Origin: Bacteroidota bacterium
GTDB taxonomy: Bacteria > Bacteroidota > Bacteroidia > Bacteroidales > CAIWKO01
DNA length: 47,316 bases
Reading direction: 5' to 3'
Assembly (NCBI GenBank): GCA_037133915.1
Contig: JBAXND010000034.1
Location: 1 to 47,316 of the forward strand
Shown here: positions 23,721 to 33,500 of the stretch, one piece after another
Position numbering within the stretch: position 1 is the first letter of the stretch
Layout of the letters: each line of letters starts with the position of its first letter
Notes under the pieces: generated by a model
Told to the model about the DNA's origin: nothing
Databases searched by the model: none
The model's input: only the letters and a program-made list of their open reading frames with translations
Made by a program: the position numbers and the translations under genes

Positions 23721-24440
23721 ATGATAGTTGACCTTTTCATCCCGTGCTTTATTGATCAAGTGTATCCGCAGATAGGAAGCAGTATGCTCAAAATATTTGA
23801 GAAAGTTGACGTGGGCGTACACTATAACCCTGAACAGACTTGCTGCGGTCAGATGGCTTTTAACAGCGGTTTCTGGGACGCCACCAAATGCATGGGCGAA
23901 AAATTTATACACGACTTCTCGAACAACCGCTATATTGTGGGACCGTCGGCATCCTGTGTGGGTATGGTGCGCAACTATTATCCCGAATTATTCAACAACA
24001 CTTCGCTGCACAACGAATTCAAAACGATACAGAAAAATATATTTGAATTTTCCGATTTTCTGGTGAACGTACTGAACGTTACCAATCTGGGCGCCACCTT
24101 TGAGGCAAAAGTAACTTACCATGATGCCTGTGCCGCTTTACGCGAATACGGCATTAAAGAAGAACCGCGCATGTTGCTCAACAACGTGAAGGGTTTGCAG
24201 ATTATCGAAATGGAAGACAATGATGTGTGTTGCGGATTTGGCGGCACGTTTGCTGTGAAGTTTGAATCCATTTCAACGGCTATGGCCGAGCAGAAAGTGA
24301 AAAATGCCATTGATTCCGGTGCAGAATACATCATCTCTACGGAAGCATCCTGCCTGATGCATCTGGAAGCCTATATCAAAAAACACAAACTTCCCATCAA
24401 AACCATTCACATCGCCGACGTACTTGCCAGCGGACTCTAA
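23721..24440 (+). CDS. LutA/YkgE-like cysteine-rich (CCG-domain) protein
   Basis: The 239-residue protein has two cysteine-rich CCG domains of the kind that bind 4Fe-4S-type clusters in lactate and heterodisulfide oxidoreductases. The first has C9, QTCCGQ (C41-C42) and SASC (C79); the second has HDACAALREYG (C137), NDVCCGFGGTF (C170-C171) and EASC (C211). LutA/YkgE works with LutB and LutC in L-lactate oxidation, but neither partner lies in this window, so lactate use is inferred from the family only. The gene is flanked by divergent truA and convergent xerD, so it seems to be transcribed alone. Confidence 0.85.
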   Translation: MIVDLFIPCFIDQVYPQIGSSMLKIFEKVDVGVHYNPEQTCCGQMAFNSGFWDATKCMGEKFIHDFSNNRYIVGPSASCVGMVRNYYPELFNNTSLHNEFKTIQKNIFEFSDFLVNVLNVTNLGATFEAKVTYHDACAALREYGIKEEPRMLLNNVKGLQIIEMEDNDVCCGFGGTFAVKFESISTAMAEQKVKNAIDSGAEYIISTEASCLMHLEAYIKKHKLPIKTIHIADVLASGL

Positions 24441-24441
24441 G

Positions 24442-24550
24442 AAATAGTAGTAAGTATTAAGTAGCAAGTATTTAGTACAAAAAAACGCTGCCCGCCAATG
24501 CGTCTATGAAGATATTTTTTGTACTGACTACTAAATACTAACTACTATTT
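24442..24550. terminator. Long imperfect inverted repeat between convergent genes
   Basis: The left arm (24442-24485: AAATAGTAGTAAGTATTAAG, then AGTATTTAGTACAAAAAA) is matched by a reversed right arm (24514-24550: TTTTTTGTACT, ACTAAATACTAACTACTATT). It has A- and T-runs on both sides and lies between the stops of the LutA-like gene and xerD, so a bidirectional terminator is likely. Confidence 0.6.
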
Positions 24551-24557
24551 ACTGTTT

Positions 24558-25457
24558 TCAGGCTCTAGGGTGGTACTGAATAATTGTTTCGCGCAGGTAT
24601 TCGCGGTCGAGATGGGTATAAATCTCCGTGGTAGTAATGGATTCATGTCCAAGCATATCCTGAACGGCACGCAGATCGGCACCACCCTCAATAAGATGTG
24701 TTGCAAAACTGTGTCTGAAAGTATGCGGACTGATTGTTTTCTTTAATCCAATCGCCTCGGCAAGACCTTTTATTATGGTGAAGATCATTTCACGGGTGAG
24801 CTTACTGCCTCTGCGGTTCAGAAACACATAATCTTCATTTCCCTTTTTAATGTCCAGATGAACACGCATATGCTGCATGTAAAATTCAATCTGTTTACGG
24901 GCAACATTACCCACCGGAACAATGCGTTCTTTATTTCCTTTGCCGATGATTCGGATGTATCCGGAATCAAAATACAAACCGGAGATTTTTAAATTCACCA
25001 ATTCTGATACACGCAAACCGCATCCATAAAGCGTTTCAATAATAGCCCGGTTGCGATGGCCTTGCGGCTGACTCAAATCGATGGCACCAATAAGTGCATC
25101 AATCTCCGGAAGGCTCAGCACGTCGGGCAGCTTACGCCCTATTCTGGGAGCTTCAAGCAACTCAGCCGGATTGGATGAGATGATATTCTCAAGAAGCAGG
25201 TACTTATAGAATGCCTTAATACCGGAGATAACACGAGCCTGAGTGCGTGCGCCCATTCCCAGTTCGTTCACCCACATCAGAAAATCCTGCAGTTGACGCG
25301 GCAACACCTTTTCAGGTTGAATGTTCTCGCCAATAAATTCCAGATACTGCGTCAATTTCTGCACATCATGCAAATAGGCTTCCACAGAATTTCCCGAAAG
25401 GGATTTCTCAAGTTGCAGAAACGCCCGGAAGCCTTTGATGTATGATTGCCAGAGCAT
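24558..25457 (-). CDS. xerD: Tyrosine recombinase XerD
   Basis: XerD, together with XerC, resolves chromosome dimers at dif. The 299-residue length matches the family. The SAM-like core-binding domain covers about 1-90 and the catalytic domain follows with the full set of active residues: R149 (CGLRVSEL), K173 (GKGNKER), H245 and R248 (HTFRHSFATHL), H271 (LGHESITTTE) and the tyrosine nucleophile Y280 (IYTHLD). An integrase of a mobile element would usually be longer and have neighbours of that kind; here the neighbours are housekeeping genes. A TAATTTTG -7 element precedes it. Confidence 0.94.
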   Translation of the reverse strand: MLWQSYIKGFRAFLQLEKSLSGNSVEAYLHDVQKLTQYLEFIGENIQPEKVLPRQLQDFLMWVNELGMGARTQARVISGIKAFYKYLLLENIISSNPAELLEAPRIGRKLPDVLSLPEIDALIGAIDLSQPQGHRNRAIIETLYGCGLRVSELVNLKISGLYFDSGYIRIIGKGNKERIVPVGNVARKQIEFYMQHMRVHLDIKKGNEDYVFLNRRGSKLTREMIFTIIKGLAEAIGLKKTISPHTFRHSFATHLIEGGADLRAVQDMLGHESITTTEIYTHLDREYLRETIIQYHPRA

Positions 25458-25482
25458 AAGGAAACGAATAATTGTGTCGTCT

Positions 25483-25490
25483 CAAAATTA
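25483..25490 (-). promoter_or_regulatory. -7 element of xerD
   Basis: The minus strand reads TAATTTTG, matching TAnnTTTG, 25 nt before the xerD start codon; a TTG lies 17 bp upstream (minus strand), slightly closer than usual. Confidence 0.55.
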
Positions 25491-25526
25491 ATACAATTCA
25501 ACTAAAGCAAGGAAACTCTTTTCAAT

Positions 25527-25534
25527 TAACTTTG
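25527..25534 (+). promoter_or_regulatory. -7 element of the thioesterase gene
   Basis: TAACTTTG followed by C matches the consensus. It would give a leader of about 95 nt containing a GCCTGCAGGC palindrome. Confidence 0.55.
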
Positions 25535-25634
25535 CAGGGATTGCCTGCAGGCAGCAGGCAGAATTTCGTCGCAAGCAGAGGAGAAAAATGAATTACGCGA
25601 CTTCACAAAAACGTGTTTAAATAACATCCTGACC

Positions 25635-26108
25635 ATGGCAAAAATCAGAAATCCATACACACACGTTAAAGATTACAATTGTTTCGGATGCGCACCCGGT
25701 AACGAAAACGGGCTGCGTATGCAGTTCGAAACCGACGGTGAAGTGGTAACCAGCGTATGGGAACCTAAAAGCTTTATGCAGGGATACAACAACGTGCTGC
25801 ACGGCGGGATTCAGGCAACACTGATGGATGAAATCGGGGCATGGCTGGTAAACATCAGGCTGAATACGTCAGGCGTAACTTCAAAAATGGAAACACGCTA
25901 TATTAAGCCGGTGTACGTCGACGGTGGTCCTGTATTTCTGTGCGCAACGCTTAAAGAAGTGCGGCATAAAATGGCATTTATCCACGTTACCCTGAAAAAC
26001 GGCGAAGGCATTCTGTGTGCTGAATCGCACATGTTATATTATGTGATGAACAAAGAGGAAGCTACTGAGAAATATGATTATCCGGGCATAGATGCCTTTC
26101 TTCCTTGA
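25635..26108 (+). CDS. PaaI-type hotdog thioesterase
   Basis: The 157-residue protein has the hotdog fold of acyl-CoA thioesterases. NCFGCAPGNENGLRM (about 16-30) is the typical lead-in, and VLHGGIQATLMDEIGAWL (about 55-72) carries the active-site histidine-glycine and acidic residues. METRYIKPVY is the next conserved strand. It should cleave small or aromatic acyl-CoA esters; the substrate is unknown. It diverges from xerD and no pathway genes are near. Confidence 0.88.
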   Translation: MAKIRNPYTHVKDYNCFGCAPGNENGLRMQFETDGEVVTSVWEPKSFMQGYNNVLHGGIQATLMDEIGAWLVNIRLNTSGVTSKMETRYIKPVYVDGGPVFLCATLKEVRHKMAFIHVTLKNGEGILCAESHMLYYVMNKEEATEKYDYPGIDAFLP

Positions 26109-26164
26109 TACAGACAACAGACAATAGACAATAGTCAGTCGCCTCCATTATAACTTTATGAACT

Positions 26165-26229
26165 TTCGACTCTCGACTCACGACTCTAGACTCACGACTC
26201 TTGACTCTCGACTCTCGACTCACGACTTT
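26165..26229. repeat. Degenerate CGACTC(A/T)CGACTC repeat
   Basis: Units such as CGACTCTCGACTCACGACTC are repeated between the thioesterase stop and the next gene's stop. The same motif, in the other orientation (GAGTCGTGAGTCG), lies at 38836, 40520 and 46987. Confidence 0.8.
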
Positions 26230-27185
26230 CATTGTTTCACAAAATCGTTTTTAATGGCGAGGAAATATTCTTTGTCTATATACACGTTCTGATAATCGTA
26301 AAAAAGTATTCTCGCTGTTACGCGATGCGTGTACTGAAATGCTTTCCGCAACACTTTTGCCAGCAGTAAATCTCTGACCTGTCCGCTAAATCTGCTTTTC
26401 AAAACACGATAACGGTAGTCCCAGTAATTTTCTATTTCGGTGTTATCCGTTTTTTTATATTCAACCAGGTAATCGCTGTAATACTGAAGGAAGTCAATAT
26501 ACACGCTTGATGTAAGCGCATCGGGATTATTGATATCATCTTCTTCAATCAACCCGTCGATTGTGGCTGTATCAATCTGTACCTTGCTGTTGTTCTTATA
26601 ATACAGCAGGATATTGCTATACGATTGATAAACCGCCATGGCACGTATGTACTGATAAAATTTGGGATTGTCAGCCTCGCTGAAACCTTTATCAATAAAT
26701 GTCATCGCGTTTTTCTGAATTTCCTTGTTACGGGCAAAGAAATCACGCTCCTCATATTTTTGCATTTTCTTTCTGAAGTCAGCTTCATCCTTCAGATAAT
26801 CGCGCAGGTACTCACATAACAGATTATTTTCCTTCGCTCCTTTTCCTTCGAACACAGCTGATTTTAATATTTTTTTCGCATTTCCGTCAATATAGATACT
26901 ATCGCCCGGACTTAAAAAAACAGAAAGTGGCTTTCCGTTAAAAAACAAATACGCAGGCCACGCTTTGGGCCATTTGGCGTGTAATTGAAAGTATCCGTCC
27001 CTGTCGGCTTTAACCACCACTACCGTTACTTTTTTGTAATACAAAAAGTCTTTGTAATAGCCCAGAGAGACTTCACGGTTCTTGAAATGTTCGATTTTTC
27101 CTTCAATGAAAACTGTTCCCGGACCGGCCAACCCTCTATAGGCAGCCAGCAGCAATAAAATTACCGGGAGTAACAGACGTTTCAT
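26229..27185 (-). CDS. Periplasmic DUF4369-like protein without thioredoxin domain
   Basis: The 318-residue protein has a signal peptide (about 1-20, ending GLAGPG) without a clear lipobox. Residues 22-120 form a beta-rich domain (VFIEGKIEHFKNREVSLGYY and SPGDSIYIDG) that resembles the DUF4369/AhpC-like N-terminal part of Bacteroidota TlpA-type proteins. The remaining 200 residues are helical with many charged and aromatic residues. The C-terminal thioredoxin domain and its CxxC motif, common in this family, are missing. Function is unknown; it may be a substrate-binding or structural relative. Confidence 0.65.
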   Translation of the reverse strand: MKRLLLPVILLLLAAYRGLAGPGTVFIEGKIEHFKNREVSLGYYKDFLYYKKVTVVVVKADRDGYFQLHAKWPKAWPAYLFFNGKPLSVFLSPGDSIYIDGNAKKILKSAVFEGKGAKENNLLCEYLRDYLKDEADFRKKMQKYEERDFFARNKEIQKNAMTFIDKGFSEADNPKFYQYIRAMAVYQSYSNILLYYKNNSKVQIDTATIDGLIEEDDINNPDALTSSVYIDFLQYYSDYLVEYKKTDNTEIENYWDYRYRVLKSRFSGQVRDLLLAKVLRKAFQYTHRVTARILFYDYQNVYIDKEYFLAIKNDFVKQ

Positions 27186-27463
27186 CGTCGTTTATCAGAT
27201 TACAGCACACCACAAAACAACCCGGCATTTTGCCAAATTGCGATTGCGGTGATACATTATTATATGTTTTACTGCCTGAGTGCCAATAAAGTTACAAAAA
27301 ATCATTCATTTTTTGTATTCCGGTCATCACAAATTTTAATTAAAAAAGTGTACGAATGAGGTTCGCACAGAACATCAGCATCACATATGTATTTCAGGTC
27401 TTGAGTTAATGACATTTTAATATCCTCAACCCCTGTAATTCGCTATCATTCAACAATCTTTTA

Positions 27464-27471
27464 TATCTTTG
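27464..27471 (+). promoter_or_regulatory. -7 element of the giant surface protein gene
   Basis: TATCTTTG matches TAnnTTTG 53 nt before the ATG at 27525, although no TTG stands at the proper distance. The space 27186-27524 holds no gene or repeat that I recognise besides this element. Confidence 0.55.
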
Positions 27472-27524
27472 TGCCCTTAATAACCGGCACTGAATACTGT
27501 GCCATTAACAAACAAAAACAATCG

Positions 27525-30500
27525 ATGGAAACACGTACAAAGCACGCGGTGAAAAACGTCATTACCCATTATCCTACAAAAGCTATTGCATTAATAGCCT
27601 TTTTGCTGATATTTCTGTTTGGCAGCATTGCATTGCAGGCAACTAATTATTATTGGATAGGCGGTTCGGGAAACTGGAGCCAGACCTCGCATTGGTCGCT
27701 GAGCAGCGGCGGACCTGCAGGCAGCAGCCTTCCAACCTATACCGACAATGTATATTTTGATGCGAATTCAGGATTTGCACCCGGAAGTAATACCGTGAAC
27801 GTTGACCCGGCAGATGTTTTTTGTAAAGACATGGACTGGACCGGTGCACAGGAGTACCCGAACATTACCGGTTCCGGTAATTTGCAGATATACGGCTCAC
27901 TGAAGCTCATACCAACCATGAGTTTTTCGCATTACGGCTATATCTTTTTCAGAGGCACAAGCCCCGGAAAGACCATTACCACGGCAGGTGCGACTTTTTC
28001 ATATCCTATAAGTTTCAGCGGTATTGGCGGCGGATGGACGATTCAGGATGCATTATATTCTAACAGCACCATACGCCTTGACCACGGCACGCTGAATACG
28101 AATGGAAAAGACCTTAGCTGCTACGATTTCTTCTGCGACAGCGCCAATACCCGCTCGTTAATACTCGGAAGTTCACATTTTTATTGCAACACCACCATGT
28201 GGATGAATTTCGACAGCCTCACTTTTGATGCAGGCACTTCCACTCTTTCATTTCCTGCCGACGGTTACCTGAACCTGGATTCGGTTTCAACACCCATGAT
28301 CTTCTACAATCTTGAATTCACGGGCAATACAAACAACACCGGCAACATTACAAATTATTCGGGCACCCGAGCCATCTTCAATAATATCACGTTTGCACAG
28401 CACGCCATGATATATGGCGACAATACTGTTAACGGCACACTTCGGCTTTCAGCCGGCGGTATTATTCAGTTTTCGCCCAACACAACCACAACCTTAAATG
28501 GAAATATTATTACCAGCGCGAATTGCGGGCAGGTGGCGAACATTCAAACTCAGGGTCCGGGTTCACCCGCCTATTTCAGAAGAACAACCGGCACACTCAC
28601 TGCCGACCATGTTTTTATCAGAGATATTCAGACAACAGGCGGCGGTACTTTTATTGCGAATAATTCTATTGATGGCAGCGGAAACAGCGGCTGGACATTC
28701 AATGCCGCAGCCGTAAACGATCTTTACTGGATAAACGGCGCGGGTAGCTGGAGCGATACCACACACTGGTCAACATCGAGCGGCGGGCTGAACACATCCT
28801 GCATTCCGGGTCCAAACACCAACGTGCATTTTGATGCAAATTCATTCTTTTCACCCAACGAAACCGTAACACTTGATGTGAATGATGCCTATTGCCGTGA
28901 TATGGACTGGACGGGCGTTCTTCAGAATCCGATGCTGGGCGGCAATTACACGAACCTGAGGATTTTCGGTTCACTCACGTTTGACCCGACCATGTTTAAT
29001 AATTTCCCCGGCTATGTTTATTTCCAGGGACCGTCGGCAGGCAACACCATTACATGCGCCGGTTCTTACTTCTACACGGTATATTTCAGCGGAAGCGGTG
29101 CCTACACCCTGCTCGATGACTTTACGGCACAGTATGACATCAATTTCGATTATGGCACTCTCAATACAAACGGAAAGACAATAACAGTCAACAATTTCTA
29201 TTCAAATACGTTGAACTACCGCACACTGAACCTTTCCAATTCAACACTCAACATTAACTACAGCATGCAGTTCTACAGTACCAATCTCACGCTCAATGGC
29301 GGAACTTCATCGCTTAATATTCTTACAAACCAAAACATTGGTTTCTATAACTGGGGAACAGCGCCTGCTTCAAACATACAGATGTATAATGTTTCATTTG
29401 CGGGTCCGGCAAGCATTTATGGAAACAACACGATTAACGGTACACTCAGTCTTGTTGGCGGAAACATTTACACTTTTGAATCAAACAGAACAACCGTGAT
29501 GAACGGCACCATTAGTGTTTCGGGCAGTTGCGGACATCCTGCAACCATTAAAGGCGCATCAACAGGTACGGCAGCCACTTTCAGCAGAGCTACCGGCACA
29601 TTCAATGGAGATATGCTTGAGGTTATAGATATAGCAGCCACCGGCGGCGCTACGTTCAATGCGACCAATTCAACGGGCAGCGGTATCGTTACAGGATGGA
29701 ATTTTACGGCACCTGCAGCGGTTGATTATTACTGGATTGGTGGTGCAGGCAACTGGTCTGATGCTGCGCATTGGTCAGCAAGCAGCGGTGGACCGGCAGG
29801 CACCTGCATTCCCGGCTCGGAAAACAATGTGTATTTTGATGCAAACTCCGGATTTACGGCAGGTAACCGCACAGTAACAATTAACTCAGGTTATTATTAT
29901 CTGAAAAATATGGACTGGACGGGAGCTACTGCATCTCCTGTTCTCACCGGCGGCTACTCGTATTTTTATCTTAGTGGTTCACTCACACTAATACCCACTT
30001 TAAGTTTGACGTTCAACGGTTCAATTACATTTACATCAACCACAACCGGCAAGACTGTAAAAACAGCCGGTGTTACCATGCCCTGTGATGTTTATTTTAA
30101 CGGAAACGGCGGTGATTGGACCTTGCTCGATAACCTGACGTCTGTCAGAAGCGTTGTCTTATACGGGGGCACATTCAACAGTAACAATAAAAATATTACC
30201 TGCGAATCGTTTCAAAGTTCAGGACAAAACCCAAGAACCATCAATTTAGGAAGCTCAACGATAACAGTCCACTGGAGCATTTCTATGGATGGCAGCAGCC
30301 TGACCATGAATGCAGGCACATCTAAATTTATTTATTCCAATAATTATCCGAATGCCTATCAGAGTCTTCAGATTTATAATGTGAATCCGGGTTTCCGTTT
30401 GTACGATGTGCGTTTCAATAATACAAATGTTACTCCAAATTTCAATTACGGTTCCATGGACTCCCTGATATTCCATGATGTATATTTCACCAACAATGCG

Positions 30501-33500
30501 TATATCTACGGTAAAAATGTTGTTGAAGGCACCATGACGCTCGCCGGCGGAAAGACCTATCAATTTGAGGCCGGTAAGAAAACAATATTTGTCGGAAACC
30601 TTGCCGTGACCTCGGGCTGCGGGCTTATGGCCACTATTCAGTCGAACAGCCCGGGCACAGCGAACATCTTCTATAAATCAAGCGGAACGCTGACAGTAAG
30701 TGATGTAAGTCTGACCGATAATGCTGCCACCGGAGGTGCAATCTTCACTGCAAACAATTCGCTTCAATCAACAGGTGTCACGGGTTGGAACTTCACAACA
30801 CCCGTTATTACCGATTTATACTGGATCAGCGGTAGCGGAAGCTGGAGCGACCCGAATCACTGGTCACTGACAAGTGGTGGAGCTGCTGGAGTCTGTATTC
30901 CGGGACCGAATACCAATGTACATTTCAATGCAGCATCAGGCTTCACACCATCGAATCGTACTGTTACAGTCCCGTCAGCAAATATTTTCTGTCATGATAT
31001 GGACTGGACAGGCGCTGCGAATAACCCGATACTTACTGGCGGCAGTTACTACGGTTATTGGTTCAGGATTTACGGTTCACTTACGTTTATACCCAACATG
31101 ACCTACAGCGTAAACAATTATTTAAATTTTGAAGCAACGACAACGGGGCACACCGTAACCAGCGCCGGGGTGACATTCCCACAATATGTCACCTTTTCAG
31201 GAATTGGCGGTGGCTGGACACTTCTCGATGCACTCAACACCAGTGCCTCATTCAATCATACTGCCGGAACCCTGAATACTAACGGGCAAACAGTCACATG
31301 CAGTGGATTTTCTTCAAATTCTATTACTCCACGCACTCTGAATTTAGGCAATTCTACTATTAATCCCAACTATCAGTTCATGGTTGATTATACCAATCTT
31401 ACGCTGAATACGGGCACTTCCACCATCAATTTCACAAACCTTGGTGGCGGTTCATTCTATACCGTTGGCGTAAATCCGACAGCACAATTCTACAACATAA
31501 TTTCAAATTCAACATCGGGTACGTTCACTATTATTAATTATGATACAAGCTCTTCAACCACCTTTAATAATATAACCCTTGCGGGAAGTTCGAACTTCTG
31601 GGGAAAAAATACCATCAACGGCAATCTGAGCCTTGCAGGCGGAATGATTTATTCATTTGAACCCGGTAAGACAACAACATTAAACGGTACGGTAACGGTG
31701 AACGGAAACTGTTCGCAGAAAGCCGTGATAACAACTGTATGGCCCGCAGCACCGGCAATATTCAAAAGAACCACCGGCACGCTTACCATCGATAATGTTC
31801 TCCTGAATGAGAATACGGCCACCGGCGGTGCAACATTCATAGCAAACAATTCAGTGGCCGGCAGCAACGTTACAGGATGGACGATAAACGCAACTCCGGT
31901 TGTAAATTACTACTGGGTTGGAGGAAGCGGAAACTGGAGCGACCTGAACCACTGGTCGCTGACAAGCGGCGGCACACCGGTTTCCGTTTGCGTACCCGGT
32001 CGTTATACCAATGTTCGTTTTGATGCAAACTCAGGATTCACACCCGGCAATGCAAATGTTTTTGTTGACATTGATTCAGCGGCCTGCCGCGATATGGACT
32101 GGACAGGCGCTACAGATACTCCTCATTTTATGGATAATGCCCCCAACCTGCATTTGATAGTTGCCGGTTCGCTGAAACTCATTTCGGCTATGACGTTTGA
32201 TTATACGGGTAACATTACATTTACTGCCACCACAACAGGTAAAACAATAACTTCTGCCGGTCACACCTTCGCGGGAGTCATTTACTTTGCAGGCAACGGA
32301 GGCGAATGGATATTACAGGATGCGTTCAATTCATCCAATCAGGTTTATCATGATTTAGGAACTTTTAATACCAATAACCAAATAGTAAATGTGAGTTACT
32401 TCGGTTCCTGGAATTCGGGCAGCCGCAACCTCATCTTAGGAAGTTCGGTGTTCACATCAATGAATGGGATGGGCTTTGGAGGAACAGGACTCAGCATCAA
32501 TCCGGGAACTTCCCTGATTTCTTTGCCCAATGGAGGATATATTTATTCAGGCGTTTCGGGAAATAACCTGCAGTTTTACAATGTAGATTTCCCGACCGTC
32601 GGCATGACCGGAAATATTCAGAACTACTCAGGGACACAGTGCATTTTCAATAAAATCACTTTTGCCGACAATGGAATCATCTGGGGCGATAACGTAATAA
32701 ACGGTACGCTGACGCTGATAGCCGGTAAGGTTTATCAAATTGAAAGCGGACGCGTGCTTACCCTCAACGGCACTGTTGTTACTCAGGCTAATTGCGGATA
32801 CACTGCCATTCTGAAAGCAAGTACTCCCGGCTGGAGCGCCTTTATTTCCAGAGCTTCCGGTACGCTTACAGCAAATTACTTAGGCCTCAGTGATAACAAA
32901 GCAACAGGCGGCGCGACCTTTATTGCAAACAATTCTATGAACTTTGGAAATGTTTCAGGATGGACCATAAACACTGCCACTGCCACTAATCTCTACTGGG
33001 TGGGCGGTTCAGGCAACTGGAAAGACCCGAATCACTGGTCAGCCACGAGCGGCGGCACACCTGCAGGCTGTATTCCGACGCCAACGGTAAATGTTTTCTT
33101 TAATGCCGCTTCGGGGCTTACATCGGGAACAACCATGACCATTGACACCAGCGAAGCTTCATGCCGCAATATGGACTGGACCGGCGTGAACATGCCAACG
33201 TTCAATTCAAGTGATTACCTGAACAATCTTCACATTTACGGTTCACTGAAATTCAGCCCTTCAATGACATATTCATTTGACGGCCGATTGAATTTTGATG
33301 CTTCCACCACAGGCAATACAATTACAACAGCAGGACATCTTTTATATCAGACGCCCATATTTTTTAATGGTACAGGAGGATGGACATTGCAGGATGCGTT
33401 CACAAGTAATGTAACCATCACGCATAATAAAGGGACCTGGAATACCAACGGCAAAACGGTGACCTGTAATTTTTATAATTCCATAAGCAACTTCCCGCGC

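Noticed and set aside
24558..25457. Integrase of a mobile element
   Set aside because: Length, motif set and housekeeping neighbours fit chromosomal XerD, and no attachment site or cargo is evident.
25588..25620. 10-codon leader peptide before the thioesterase
   Set aside because: A short ATG...TAA frame follows a GAGGAGA motif, but no attenuator structure or regulatory codons were seen; chance is likely.
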